Assembly: GCA_965277495.1 (NCBI GenBank)
Contig: OZ255824.1
Coordinates: forward strand, 3,348,001-3,412,000
Direction of reading: 5' to 3'
DNA: 64,000 nucleotides
Origin: CAHJXG01 sp965277495
GTDB lineage: Bacteria > Pseudomonadota > Alphaproteobacteria > Acetobacterales > Acetobacteraceae
The position numbers and the translations under genes are program-made. Below, in pieces: positions 24,675-33,772 of this stretch. Position 1 is the stretch's first letter, and each line of letters starts with the position of its first letter. A model generated the notes under the pieces. It was given only the letters and a program-made list of their open reading frames with translations, ran no database searches and had not been told where the DNA came from.

Positions 24675-26429
24675 ATGAGTGCGCCGAGCATCGAGCAGAC
24701 CACCGAGGCTGATCCCGGCCCCGCGGGCAGCATTCCCGCTGCCGCAGGCAGCGTAATCGACCGGCTGGCTGCGTTGCTGGTCGAGCTCGGCCAGTGCGAC
24801 GCGCGCACGGTCGACCGGGGCCGCCGGGTCGCGCAGGACAGCGGGCAGCGGCTGGACAAGGTGCTGCTGCAATTGGGCCTGGTGACGGAGCGGGGCCTGG
24901 CCGACGCCTATGCGACGCTGCTGCGGCTGCCGGTCGCCACCCCGGACCGCTATCCCGCATCCGAGCCTTTGTTCGCCGACCGGCTCTCGACCCGGTTCCT
25001 GCGCAGCGCGCGGGCGTTGCCGATTGCCGAGCAGGAGGGCCGGCTGCTGGTCGCGGTCGCCGATCCGCTCGACCCGTTCGTCCCCGCCGCCATTGCCGCC
25101 GCCGCCGGGCTGCCAGTCAGTTTGCTGGTCGGCGTGCCGATCGAGCTGGATGCGGCGCTGGACCGGCTGTATTCGGACGCGCCGGCCGCCAGCGCCGAGC
25201 CGCAGGACGCCAACGCCGAGCCATTGGAGGAGGACGCCGAGCGGCTGAAGGACCTCGCCAGCGAGGCCCCGGTCATCCGCCTGGTCAACCAGATCATCGC
25301 CCGCGCTGTCGAAACGCAGGCCTCCGACATCCATATCGAGCCGTTCGAGGACCGCCTGCGCGTGCGCTACCGTTACGACGGCGTGCTGCACGAGGCCGAC
25401 AGCCCCGCGCCGCGCCTGACCGCCGCCATCACGTCGCGCATCAAGATTATGTCGCGCCTCGACATCGCCGAGCGCCGCCTGCCGCAGGACGGACGCATCA
25501 AGCTGGCGGTGCGCGGGCAGGAGATCGATTTCCGGGTGTCCACGATCCCGTCCTTGCATGGCGAAACCGTCGTGCTGCGCGTGCTGGACCGCAGCACCGT
25601 CGCCTTCGACTATGCGCGGCTGGGACTGCCGGCGCCGGTGATCGCGAAGGTGAACGCGGCGCTCGACCTGCCGAACGGCATCGTGCTGGTGACGGGACCG
25701 ACCGGCAGCGGCAAGACGACGACGCTGTATACCGGCCTGTTGTCGCTCAATTCCGTGGCGCGGAAGGTGGTGACGGTCGAGGACCCCATCGAGTACCAGC
25801 TTTCCGGCGTGAACCAAATCCAGGTGAAGCCGCAGATCGGGCTGAACTTCGCCAGCCTGTTGCGGTCGATCCTGCGGCAGGACCCCGACGTGATCATGGT
25901 TGGCGAAATCCGCGACCTCGAGACGGCGCAGATCGCGGTGCAGGCGGCGCTGACCGGGCACCTGGTGCTGTCGACGGTGCACACCAACTCGGCGGCGGCG
26001 ACCATCTCGCGGCTGCGGGACATGGGACTGGAGGACTACCTGCTGACGGCCGTGCTGCGCGGCATATTGGCGCAGCGGCTGGTGCGGCGGCTGTGCACGC
26101 ATTGCGCCGTCGAGGGCGAGGCGGCGCCGGAACTGGTGCGGCGTTTCGACCTGGAGCGCCGGGCGGGCGGCAAGCCGCGGCTTTGGCACCCGGTCGGCTG
26201 CGCCAAATGCCGCAACACCGGCTATCGCGGACGCCAGGCCATCGCCGAGTTCCTGGCCCCCAACGCCGAGATCGAGCGGCTGATCTTCGCCCGCGCCGAG
26301 CATACCGAGATCGAGCGCGCGGCGGTGGCCGCCGGCATGGTGACAATGTTCGATGCCGGCCTCGAAGCCGCCCTGGCCGGCACCACGACGATCGAGGAAG
26401 TCGTCCGCAGCATCCGCGCCGAAGCGTGA
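24675..26429 (+). CDS. gspE: Type II secretion ATPase GspE
   Basis: The 584-residue ATPase drives pseudopilus assembly at the inner membrane. Residues 1-170 form the N1E/N2E part (LDKVLLQLGLVTERGLADAY). The ATPase core has ASDIHIEPFEDRLRVRYRYDG (217-237), Walker A GPTGSGKTTT (341-350), the Asp-box GEIRDLETAQIAVQAALTGH and the His-box LSTVHTNSAA. A zinc-binding CxxC pair (CTHC, then CAKC near 515) is present, as in classical GspE. The start ATG 24675 lies after a long leader with inverted repeats. It is the first gene of the gspE-F-H-I-J run. The stop codon lies inside a 12-bp tandem repeat. Confidence 0.95.
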   Translation: MSAPSIEQTTEADPGPAGSIPAAAGSVIDRLAALLVELGQCDARTVDRGRRVAQDSGQRLDKVLLQLGLVTERGLADAYATLLRLPVATPDRYPASEPLFADRLSTRFLRSARALPIAEQEGRLLVAVADPLDPFVPAAIAAAAGLPVSLLVGVPIELDAALDRLYSDAPAASAEPQDANAEPLEEDAERLKDLASEAPVIRLVNQIIARAVETQASDIHIEPFEDRLRVRYRYDGVLHEADSPAPRLTAAITSRIKIMSRLDIAERRLPQDGRIKLAVRGQEIDFRVSTIPSLHGETVVLRVLDRSTVAFDYARLGLPAPVIAKVNAALDLPNGIVLVTGPTGSGKTTTLYTGLLSLNSVARKVVTVEDPIEYQLSGVNQIQVKPQIGLNFASLLRSILRQDPDVIMVGEIRDLETAQIAVQAALTGHLVLSTVHTNSAAATISRLRDMGLEDYLLTAVLRGILAQRLVRRLCTHCAVEGEAAPELVRRFDLERRAGGKPRLWHPVGCAKCRNTGYRGRQAIAEFLAPNAEIERLIFARAEHTEIERAAVAAGMVTMFDAGLEAALAGTTTIEEVVRSIRAEA

Positions 26430-26454
26430 CCCGAAGCGTGACCCGAAGCGTGAC
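26421..26454 (+). repeat. 12-bp tandem repeat across the gspE stop
   Basis: GAAGCGTGACCC occurs 2.8 times in a row. The gspE stop TGA lies in the first copy, so each later copy also reads as a stop in that frame. It fills the gap to gspF. Confidence 0.85.
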
Positions 26455-26466
26455 TGGGGGAGCGTG

Positions 26467-27687
26467 ATGGCCGCGTTCCGCTACACCGCCATCGACCCGG
26501 CCGGCCAAACCGTCCACGGCACCATGGATGCGGCGAACGAGGCGGAGGTTGTGTCCCGCCTGCAGCGCCAGGGCAGCATCCCGATGCGCGCCGAACCCGC
26601 CGGCGGCAGCCGCTTCGCCGACCTGCTGCACCGCGACATGGGCCGCCGCGGCATGAGCCGGCAGGATGTCGCCAACCTGACGCGGGAATTGTCGATCATG
26701 CTCGGCGCCGGGCAAGACCTGGACCGCAGCCTGCGCTTCCTTGTGGACACCGCGGCGAACCCCCGGGTGTGCGCCACGGTCGAGAGCCTGCGCAAGACGG
26801 TGCGCGACGGCGGATCGCTGGCGACGGCGCTGGCGGAGCACCCCGGCAGCTTCCCGCGCATCTATGTCGGCCTGGTGCGCGCCGGCGAGGCGGGCGGCAC
26901 GCTGGCGCCGACGCTCGACCGCCTGGCCGACCTGCTGGAGCGCGAGCGCAGCCTGGCCTCCACCGTCACCTCCGCCATGATCTACCCGGCCCTGCTGCTG
27001 CTGGTGGCGATCGGGTCCATCACGTTGCTGCTGACCCAGGTGCTGCCGCAGTTCGTGCCGCTGTTCGAGCAGAACGGCGCGGCGCTGCCCCGTCCGACGC
27101 AGTTGCTGATCGCCACCGGGGACGCCGTGTCGGCCTATGGCGTGTATGCGCTGTTGGCCGTCGTGGCCTTGGTGCTGATCGCGCGCCAGGCGTTGCGCCA
27201 GCCCCGTCCACGGCTGCTGATGGACCGCTTCCTGCTGCGCCTGCCGATAGTGGGCGGGCTCACGCGGGAGATCGTGGCGGCGCGCTTCACCCGGACGCTC
27301 GGCACGCTGCTGAACAACGGCGTGCCGCTGATCGCGGCGCTCGGCATCGTGCAGGACGCGATCGGCAACCTGGCCGGGGTCGCCGCGGTCGAGCGCGCCA
27401 CGCTCAGCGCCAAGGGCGGCGCAGGGCTGTCGCGTCCGCTCGACGAATCCGGTGTGTTCCCGGCCCGCACCATCTACTTGCTGCGCCTGGGGGAAGAGAC
27501 CGCCCAGCTCGGCCCCATGGCGTTGCGCGCCGCCGAGATCCACGAAGAAAAGACCCGGCTCAACGTGCAGCGCCTGGTCGCGTTGCTGGTGCCGGCGATC
27601 ACCGTGGCGATGGGCGCGGTGATCGCCGCCATCGTGGCGTCGCTGCTGCTGGCGATGCTGGGCCTGAACGACCTTGCCGCGAGCTGA
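26467..27687 (+). CDS. gspF: Type II secretion inner-membrane platform protein GspF
   Basis: About 406 residues with the two-copy GspF fold. The N-terminus reads FRYTAIDPAGQTVHGTMDA. Each cytoplasmic domain carries the family pattern: LTRELSIMLGAGQDLDRSL, then FPRIYVGLVRAGEAGGTL, and in the second copy FTRTLGTLLNNGVPLIAAL and FPARTIYLLRLGEETAQL. Three membrane segments are visible, around residues 170-190, 220-240 and at the C-terminus. GspF anchors the ATPase GspE and the pseudopilus in the inner membrane. ATG 26467 directly follows an in-frame GTG at 26464. Confidence 0.93.
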   Translation: MAAFRYTAIDPAGQTVHGTMDAANEAEVVSRLQRQGSIPMRAEPAGGSRFADLLHRDMGRRGMSRQDVANLTRELSIMLGAGQDLDRSLRFLVDTAANPRVCATVESLRKTVRDGGSLATALAEHPGSFPRIYVGLVRAGEAGGTLAPTLDRLADLLERERSLASTVTSAMIYPALLLLVAIGSITLLLTQVLPQFVPLFEQNGAALPRPTQLLIATGDAVSAYGVYALLAVVALVLIARQALRQPRPRLLMDRFLLRLPIVGGLTREIVAARFTRTLGTLLNNGVPLIAALGIVQDAIGNLAGVAAVERATLSAKGGAGLSRPLDESGVFPARTIYLLRLGEETAQLGPMALRAAEIHEEKTRLNVQRLVALLVPAITVAMGAVIAAIVASLLLAMLGLNDLAAS

Positions 27688-27691
27688 ATGG

Positions 27692-28153
27692 GTGGTCCGA
27701 GGCCGGGACGCGGGTTTCACCCTGATCGAGATGATCGTCGTGCTGGCGGTGCTCGGGATGGTCGCCGGGCTGGTGCTGACGCGGGGGCCGCCGCGCAGCG
27801 CCGCGCTGGAAATGCGGGCGGCGACGAACGCCGTGGCCCAGGTGCTGCGGGTGGCGCGCACCCGGGCCATCATGTCGAACCAGCGCGTGATGGTGGCATT
27901 CGACCCCCGCGCCGCCACGCTGCGCATTGGCGCGGGTGCGCCGCGCGGCTTGCCGTCCGGGGTCACGATGTCGGTCGTCACGACCGCCGATCTCGCCAGC
28001 GCGCAGCCTGGGGCCAATGCGCAGGCGGGGATCGCCTTCCTGCCCGACGGCAGCTCCTCGGGCGGACGGGTCGAGCTGGCGACGGGCGCGCGGCATATGC
28101 AGGTCGGCGTGGACTGGCTGACGGGCCGCGTGAGCGTGGCCGATGGGCCGTGA
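27692..28153 (+). CDS. gspH: Minor pseudopilin GspH
   Basis: A protein of about 153 residues with a short prepilin leader (MVRGRDAG) cut before FTLIEMIVVLAVLGMVAGLVL, the type IV pilin N-terminal helix with Glu at +5. The body reads as GspH (AATNAVAQVLRVARTRAIMSNQRVMVAFD). GspH is a minor pseudopilin at the pseudopilus tip. I use GTG 27692, which gives a normal leader and lies 4 bp after the gspF stop; TTG 27674, overlapping gspF, is also in frame. Confidence 0.82.
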   Translation: MVRGRDAGFTLIEMIVVLAVLGMVAGLVLTRGPPRSAALEMRAATNAVAQVLRVARTRAIMSNQRVMVAFDPRAATLRIGAGAPRGLPSGVTMSVVTTADLASAQPGANAQAGIAFLPDGSSSGGRVELATGARHMQVGVDWLTGRVSVADGP

Positions 28154-28553
28154 GCAGGGCTTCACGCTCCTAGAGGTGCTGGTCGCCTTCATCATCGCCG
28201 CCCTGGCGCTGGGCGCATTGACCCAAGGCGCCGCCGGGGGCCTGCAATCGGCCCGCATATCCGGCCATTACCAGGAAGCGCTGTCCCGCGCCCGCTCCCG
28301 CCTCGCCAGCCTGGGCGCCGCCCCCGTGCCGGGCGAGCAGCGCGGCGATGACGGCGGCGGCTATGCATGGCAGGTCGATGTCACGCCCGTTGCCACCGCT
28401 GGACAGCCACGCGAGGGCGTCGATCCTCCGCGCCCGGCCCGCGCCATGCTGCTCGCGGTCACCGTCCGCATCTCGTGGCGCATGGACGGCGGGGAACGCC
28501 AGGTCGTGCTGGCGACCGAGCGCGTGGGCGCGGCGCCGCCGGAGCCGCCTTGA
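28143..28553 (+). CDS. gspI: Minor pseudopilin GspI
   Basis: The 136-residue protein has the very short leader MGREQG before FTLLEVLVAFIIAALALGAL, the pilin cleavage and assembly signal with Glu5. The rest (ALSRARSRLASLGAAP, then YAWQVDVTPV and a C-terminal strand region) fits GspI, a tip pseudopilin that nucleates the GspI-J-K complex. It overlaps the end of gspH by 11 bp and its stop shares bases with the gspJ start, so it is translationally coupled to both. Confidence 0.88.
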   Translation: MGREQGFTLLEVLVAFIIAALALGALTQGAAGGLQSARISGHYQEALSRARSRLASLGAAPVPGEQRGDDGGGYAWQVDVTPVATAGQPREGVDPPRPARAMLLAVTVRISWRMDGGERQVVLATERVGAAPPEPP

Positions 28554-29167
28554 ACCGCCGGCGCCCCGATGGCCCCGCGCGGGACGGCGGTTTCACGCTG
28601 CTGGAACTGCTGGTGGCGCTGGTGGTGCTGGGCTTTATCCTGGCGGGCCTGACCCAGGGGGTGCGCTACGGCCTGCGCGCCACGGACACGCAGGCGCGCA
28701 CGCTCAGTGAGCGGAGCGAACTGGACGCGGTCGACCGTGCGATCCGCCGCCTGATCGAGCAGATGGACCCCGGCTCGGCCCGCGACGGCGCTGCGATGCG
28801 CGGCAGCGCCGGCACGCTGGCCTTCGTGTCCGAACTGCCGGCGGCGAGCGGCCTGCCGACCCGGCGCGCCGATATCGCCCTGGGCGTCGACGGCGCGCGG
28901 CGTCTCATGCTCCGCGCCACGCCCCGCACCGCCGGCAAGCCGTTCGGGCCGCCAGGCCCGCCGATCGAGACCGAGCTGCTGCGCGGCGTGGACCATATCG
29001 AGCTCGCCTATTGGCCGCGTGGCCCGGCGCCGCAATGGATGTCCACGTGGGGCGGCAACGACCTGCCGTTGCTGGTGCGGCTGCGGGTGGTGTTCCCGCC
29101 GGGTGACCGCCGGCATTGGCCGGACATCGTCGCCAGCCCCCGGCGGCAGCGCGCGGCGGGCGTGTAG
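28550..29167 (+). CDS. gspJ: Minor pseudopilin GspJ
   Basis: About 205 residues. After a charged leader ending DGG comes FTLLELLVALVVLGFILAGL, the pilin signal helix with Glu5. The rest (LSERSELDAVDRAIRRLIEQ, then LRGVDHIELAYWPRG) matches GspJ. The only reasonable start is TTG 28550, which overlaps the gspI stop (TTGA); no in-frame ATG exists before the leader. GspJ joins GspI and GspK at the pseudopilus tip. A 105-bp gap follows before gspL. Confidence 0.88.
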   Translation: MNRRRPDGPARDGGFTLLELLVALVVLGFILAGLTQGVRYGLRATDTQARTLSERSELDAVDRAIRRLIEQMDPGSARDGAAMRGSAGTLAFVSELPAASGLPTRRADIALGVDGARRLMLRATPRTAGKPFGPPGPPIETELLRGVDHIELAYWPRGPAPQWMSTWGGNDLPLLVRLRVVFPPGDRRHWPDIVASPRRQRAAGV

Positions 29168-29272
29168 CGCAATCGCCACGGCCCGCCCCTGCCATTGGGG
29201 CCATGCATCCGCTATGGTGGGCCGGGGAGTATTCCATTGCGATACGTTTTCGGTTGGCGTCAATAGCGCACT

Positions 29273-30310
29273 ATGTTGAACGAGTTCCTCCATTGGTGGG
29301 CGCAGCAGCTCAAGGCCGCGGTGCCGGCGCGGCTTGTGCAATCCGGCGCCGGGGCGGATGCGCGGGGGCTGGCCGTCGTGGTGCATTTGCCGTCCGGACC
29401 GCCCAGCGTCGACATCCTGGCGCGGCGCAAGGGCCGTGACGAGGCGCTCGGCCATTTCACCTTGGACCCCCAGGGGATCGCCGCGCTGCGGGCCAGCGTC
29501 GCGGGGCAGGGGCCGGCGGCGGTGCTGCGCCTGCCGCCCGAGCTGCTTTTGGAACAGCAGGCCGTGCTGCCGATCGCCGCCGATCGCGATCCGGAGCGCG
29601 TCCTGCAATACGAAATGGACCGCATCACCCCGTTCACCGCCGATGAGCTGTTCTGGACCTGGAGCGTCGAGCGGCGGGACCGCGCCCAGGGCCGCCTGTA
29701 TCTACGCCTGCTGCTGGTGCCGAAAGCCAGGCTCGCCCCGGTCCTGGGCGTGCTGCGTGAGGCCGGGCTGCGTCCCGCGGCGCTGGAGGCCATGGACCCC
29801 GTCGGGCCGGCGCGGCGCATTGCGCTCGACCGGGCGCAGCCGGCGCGATGGCGGAGGCGTGCCTTGGTCGCCGCTGCGGCCGCCTGCGCTGTGCTGGCCG
29901 TCGCCGCCGTGGCGGTTCCGTTTGGCGTGCAATCCATCCAGGGCAACCGGGTCGAGCAGCAGATCGCGACGCTTCGCCCCCAAGTGGACCAGGCGGAAGC
30001 GCTGCGCCGCCGCATCCTGAGCAGCACCGCCGGAACGGACGTGTTCGAGCAGCAGCGCGGCCGGGTCGGCGACGCGCTGCAAACGCTGGCGACGCTGACC
30101 GACGTGCTGCCGGACGACACGTTCCTGAACGAGCTGACGCTCCGCGCCCGCGTGCTGACCATCAGCGGGCAATCCGCCGGGGCCGCCCGGCTGATCGCGG
30201 CGTTGGCGGCCGAGCGCAGCATACGCAACCCGGCCTTCGCCGCGCCGGTCACGCGCAACGAGGGCACGCATAGCGAGGGCTTTTCCATCCGCGCCGAGGT
30301 CGCGCCGTGA
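29273..30310 (+). CDS. gspL: Type II secretion protein GspL (PilN-like C-terminal part)
   Basis: The 345-residue protein has a cytoplasmic actin-like domain (about 1-190, with ERVLQYEMDRITPFTADELF), one membrane segment (about 200-220, AAAAACAVLAVAAVAVPFGV) and a periplasmic coiled-coil and ferredoxin-like PilN-type domain (LATLTDVLPDDTFLNELTLR). GspL links the GspE ATPase to GspM and the inner-membrane platform. Its stop overlaps the gspM start in GTGA. It begins a second coupled run (L-M-C-D-K) after the 105-bp gap. Confidence 0.88.
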   Translation: MLNEFLHWWAQQLKAAVPARLVQSGAGADARGLAVVVHLPSGPPSVDILARRKGRDEALGHFTLDPQGIAALRASVAGQGPAAVLRLPPELLLEQQAVLPIAADRDPERVLQYEMDRITPFTADELFWTWSVERRDRAQGRLYLRLLLVPKARLAPVLGVLREAGLRPAALEAMDPVGPARRIALDRAQPARWRRRALVAAAAACAVLAVAAVAVPFGVQSIQGNRVEQQIATLRPQVDQAEALRRRILSSTAGTDVFEQQRGRVGDALQTLATLTDVLPDDTFLNELTLRARVLTISGQSAGAARLIAALAAERSIRNPAFAAPVTRNEGTHSEGFSIRAEVAP

Positions 30311-30870
30311 TCGAGTCGCTGCCGACCGGACGCCGGGGCCAGGCGCTGGCGTTGGCGCTGCTGCTGCTGGTGTTGGCCGCGGCTTGGCTGGCGGTGGCGT
30401 CGCCGTTGCTGGATTGGCATACGGACCGTGCGGAGGCGCTGCAGCAGCGTGGCCTGCTGGCCCGGCGCATGGCGCAGGTCGCCGCCGGATTGCCGGAATT
30501 GCAGCGCCAGGCGGCTGCGGCTGCGGCGGCTGGCCCGGTAGCCGCGACCTTGCTCGACGGGTCGACCGACGCGGTGGCCGGCGCCAACTTGCAGCAGTTG
30601 GTCCAGGACATGGCCGGGCGCGCCGGCGCGACGCTTTCGAGCACCGAAACGCTGCCGGCCGAGGCGGTGGCGGACTATCGCCGGATCGGGGTGCGGGTGG
30701 CGCTTTCGGCGCCATGGGCAGTGCTGGTGCAGTTGCTGCGCGCGATCGAGCAGGCGTCGCCGCAGATGCTGGTGGACGACCTGCAGATCCACGGCGTGCG
30801 TCAGTTCGGCGTGACCGGGGAGCCGCCGCTCGACGCCTCGTTCACCGTGCTGGGGTTCCGGGCGCCATGA
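30307..30870 (+). CDS. gspM: Type II secretion protein GspM
   Basis: The 187-residue protein has a short cytoplasmic start, one membrane helix (residues 11-31) and a periplasmic region with a coiled coil and a ferredoxin-like domain (VRVALSAPWAVLVQLLRAIE, then LVDDLQIHGV). This is the GspM layout; it pairs with GspL. GTG 30307 overlaps the gspL stop, and its own stop overlaps the next start in ATGA. Confidence 0.85.
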   Translation: MIESLPTGRRGQALALALLLLVLAAAWLAVASPLLDWHTDRAEALQQRGLLARRMAQVAAGLPELQRQAAAAAAAGPVAATLLDGSTDAVAGANLQQLVQDMAGRAGATLSSTETLPAEAVADYRRIGVRVALSAPWAVLVQLLRAIEQASPQMLVDDLQIHGVRQFGVTGEPPLDASFTVLGFRAP

Positions 30871-31454
30871 TGCCGCGCGCGCTGGCCGGTTTGCTCGGGC
30901 TCGGCATTCTGCTGGCCGGGACGATAGCGCTTGAACTTCCGGGCGGAGTCGGGGATGACGGCGCGATGATCCCCAGCATCCCGCGCCCGCCTTCCGCACG
31001 GCCCAGCCCGGCCGCGGCGCTTCCCTTAGCGCGCGACGGACGGCAGGAGCTGGTGGACGCCATCCTGGCACGGCCGTTGTTCGTCGCGTCGCGGCGTCCG
31101 GCCGCCGTCGCCGCCGGCCCGGCCGCAGCGCCGGCCAACCTGCCGCGGCTGGCTGGCATCCTGCTCAACGGCGGCAGCCGCAGCGTGATCTTCGCCGGCG
31201 CTGGGAACGGACGGCCGGTGGTGGCGCACGAGGGCGCGCAGGTCGGCGCCTATACCGTGCAGTCGATCGAGGCGGGGCAGGTCACGCTTTCAGGCCCCAG
31301 CGGCGCGCAGGTGCTGCGTCCCAGCTTCGATCCGCGCCCAAGGGAGGTCGGCGGCTTACAGGCGCCCGGCGTCTCCCCAGGGGCTGGGGGCGCCGCGGCC
31401 GACGTCATGCAATCGTTGCGCAACCTTCCTGGCTTCCCCGGCGCCGCCCGATGA
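30867..31454 (+). CDS. GspC/GspN-like periplasmic linker protein
   Basis: The 195-residue protein has an N-terminal membrane anchor (residues 4-24), a Pro-rich stretch and a homology-region-like domain (PRLAGILLNGGSRSVIFAG, then AQVGAYTVQSIEAGQVTLSG). This is the pattern of the GspC HR domain, which contacts the secretin. Many alphaproteobacterial loci label this gene GspN. The final 35 residues are Gly/Ala/Pro-rich. It sits between gspM and gspD with 4-bp overlaps on both sides, where a link between platform and secretin is expected. No PDZ domain is present. Confidence 0.75.
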   Translation: MMPRALAGLLGLGILLAGTIALELPGGVGDDGAMIPSIPRPPSARPSPAAALPLARDGRQELVDAILARPLFVASRRPAAVAAGPAAAPANLPRLAGILLNGGSRSVIFAGAGNGRPVVAHEGAQVGAYTVQSIEAGQVTLSGPSGAQVLRPSFDPRPREVGGLQAPGVSPGAGGAAADVMQSLRNLPGFPGAAR

Positions 31455-33772
31455 GGCGCACGCAATTGCTGTTGCTGGCCGGCCTCGCCGGATGCGAGCC
31501 GCATAGCGTGCCGGTGCTGCGGTCGCTTCCTGAACTCAGCGGCCCCACGACCGCGGCAACGGCGCGGGTGAACGGCCCCATCGGGTCGCCCGACGCATTG
31601 CCGCCCGCGCAGGTCTCGGTGGGCCAGGTCCGCGCGGTGACGCTCCCGGCCGGGAGCGCCGGGGCTGCGGGCGGGGACATCTCGTTCGATTTTGTCGATA
31701 CCGACATCCGCGAGGTCGTGGCGCAGATTCTCGGCAACATCCTGCGCGTCACCTACACCATCGACCCGGCCGTCCGCGGCACCGCGACCCTGCGGACCGC
31801 GACCCCGGTGGCGCGCTCGCAATTGCTGCCGGCGCTGCAGGCGCTGCTGGCGCAGAACGGCGCGGCGCTGGTGCAGTCCGGCGATATCTACCGCGTGGTG
31901 CCGGCCGCCGCCGCCGGTTCGCAACTGCTGGCCGGCAGCGACGCCACGAGCGGCGGCGGGATCGTGCCGCTGCGCTACGCCTCGGCCGAGGACCTGGCCA
32001 AGGTGCTGCAACCCTATGTCGGCGCCGGGGGCAAGGTGGTGGCCGACCCCGGGCGCAACGTCCTGCTGATCAGCGGCGACCCGGCCACGCGGGATGCGCT
32101 GATGTCGCTGATACGCGCCTTCGACATCGACATCCTGGCCGGGCAGTCCTACGCGCTGTTCCCCGTCACCTCCGGCGGCGCCAAGGATTTCTCCACCGCG
32201 TTGTCCGACGCGTTCCGCTCCAGCAGCGGCGGCGCGCTGGCCGGCGTGGTGCGCGTCGTGCCGATGGAGCGCATCAACTCCGTGCTGCTGGTGTCGGCCC
32301 AGGCGCGCTACATCGACCAGGCGCGGCGGGTGTATGCGCTGATCGAGCGCGGGCGCCGGCAGACGGTGCGAAGCTGGAACGTGTATTACCTGCAGAACAG
32401 CCGCAGCAATGACATCGCCTTTGTGCTGCAGCAGGCCTTCACGCCCAACAAGGTCACGGCGGTTCCGAGCCCGCGTGCGGTCGGGTCGACGGCGCCGGGC
32501 CGCGGCAGCCGCCAGTCGGGTTTCAACAACGGCGACTCCGGCGGTGGCGGCGGCGGTGGTGGCCTCGGCGGCGGCGGCGGGCTGGGCGGCGGGGGCCTGG
32601 GCGGCAGCGGCGGAGGCCTAGGCGGCGGCGGGTTGGGCGGCCGTGGCGGCGGCGGCGGGCTGGGTTCGGGCCAGGGATTGGGCGGCATCGGCTCGCAGCC
32701 CGGCGGGGGACAGCCGGAACCGTCGCAGAACCCGGCCAACCCATTGCTCGGCGGGCTGGACCCAACCGGCGGCAGCCCGGGCGGCGCGGGCAACGGGGCC
32801 GAGGACGCCAACACCGTCCGCATCATCCCGAACAGCCAGAACAACGCCATCCTGCTCTATGCCACCCCGTCCGAGCGCGACACCATCGAGTCGATGCTGC
32901 GCAAGATCGACATCCTGCCGCTGCAGGTCCGCATCGACGCGACGGTCGCCGAGGTCACGCTGAACAACACCCTGCAATACGGCACGCAGTTCTTTTTCAA
33001 GGCCGGGATCAACGGCGCGCTCAACTTCAGCCCGGCCGGGGCGGCGGCGAGCGCTTTCGCGTCGGGCTTCCCCGGCTTCGTGCTCAGCGGCCCCAACAAC
33101 GCCAATGCCGCGCTGAATGCGCTGCAGGCGGTGACCGACGTGAAGGTGCTGTCGTCGCCGCAGGTGCTGGTGCTGGACAACGAGCAGGCGCGGCTGCAGG
33201 TCGGCAACCTGGTGCCGTACCTCACGGCGAGCTCGCAGAGCCAGATCACCAACAATGCGCCGATCGTCAATTCGATCGACTACCGGGAGACCGGGGTCAT
33301 CCTGGAGGTCACGCCGCGGGTGAACAGCGGCGGGCTGGTGACGCTCGACATCGCGCAGGAGGTGAGCGACGTGGTGCCGGGGCAGAGCGCATCGGGCATC
33401 AACTCGCCGACGTTTTCGGAACGCAACGTGAGCAGCCGCGTGGTGGTGCAGGACGGGCAGACGGTGGGGATGGCGGGGCTGATCCGCGACTCGTCGCAGC
33501 GGTCGAATTCCGGCATCCCGTTCCTCAAGGACGTGCCGCTGCTGGGCCTGCTGGCCGGGAGCCAGGACAACATACGCACCCGCACCGAGCTGCTGGTGTT
33601 GATCACGCCGCACGTGGTGCACGACCAGCGGGACGCGCGGGCGTTGACCGAGGACCTGCGCGACCAGTTGATCAACGCCGCCCGCGTGCCGGACGACCTG
33701 CAGCGGGGGCAGGTTTCCAGCTCGCCCGATCCGCAACGTCCGCTGCGCCGGAGCCTGCAGCTCGAACGGTGA
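31451..33772 (+). CDS. gspD: Type II secretion outer-membrane secretin GspD
   Basis: The 773-residue secretin starts with a lipoprotein signal (LLLLAGLAGC, lipobox Cys15), so it may be lipid-anchored. N0/N1 domains follow (ISFDFVDTDIREVVAQILGN, then VPLRYASAEDLAKVLQPYVG and a further N domain). An unusually Gly-rich insert lies at about 365-430, ahead of the last N domain. The secretin core has VTPRVNSGGLVTLDIAQEVS, then SSRVVVQDGQTVGMAGLIRD and the final VPLLGLLAG, then ELLVLITPHVV. It forms the outer-membrane channel. It overlaps the upstream and downstream genes by 4 bp each. Confidence 0.93.
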   Translation: MRRTQLLLLAGLAGCEPHSVPVLRSLPELSGPTTAATARVNGPIGSPDALPPAQVSVGQVRAVTLPAGSAGAAGGDISFDFVDTDIREVVAQILGNILRVTYTIDPAVRGTATLRTATPVARSQLLPALQALLAQNGAALVQSGDIYRVVPAAAAGSQLLAGSDATSGGGIVPLRYASAEDLAKVLQPYVGAGGKVVADPGRNVLLISGDPATRDALMSLIRAFDIDILAGQSYALFPVTSGGAKDFSTALSDAFRSSSGGALAGVVRVVPMERINSVLLVSAQARYIDQARRVYALIERGRRQTVRSWNVYYLQNSRSNDIAFVLQQAFTPNKVTAVPSPRAVGSTAPGRGSRQSGFNNGDSGGGGGGGGLGGGGGLGGGGLGGSGGGLGGGGLGGRGGGGGLGSGQGLGGIGSQPGGGQPEPSQNPANPLLGGLDPTGGSPGGAGNGAEDANTVRIIPNSQNNAILLYATPSERDTIESMLRKIDILPLQVRIDATVAEVTLNNTLQYGTQFFFKAGINGALNFSPAGAAASAFASGFPGFVLSGPNNANAALNALQAVTDVKVLSSPQVLVLDNEQARLQVGNLVPYLTASSQSQITNNAPIVNSIDYRETGVILEVTPRVNSGGLVTLDIAQEVSDVVPGQSASGINSPTFSERNVSSRVVVQDGQTVGMAGLIRDSSQRSNSGIPFLKDVPLLGLLAGSQDNIRTRTELLVLITPHVVHDQRDARALTEDLRDQLINAARVPDDLQRGQVSSSPDPQRPLRRSLQLER

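Noticed and set aside
32386..32850. A Pro-rich protein antisense to gspD
   Set aside because: It is the reverse reading of the Gly-rich insert of the secretin.
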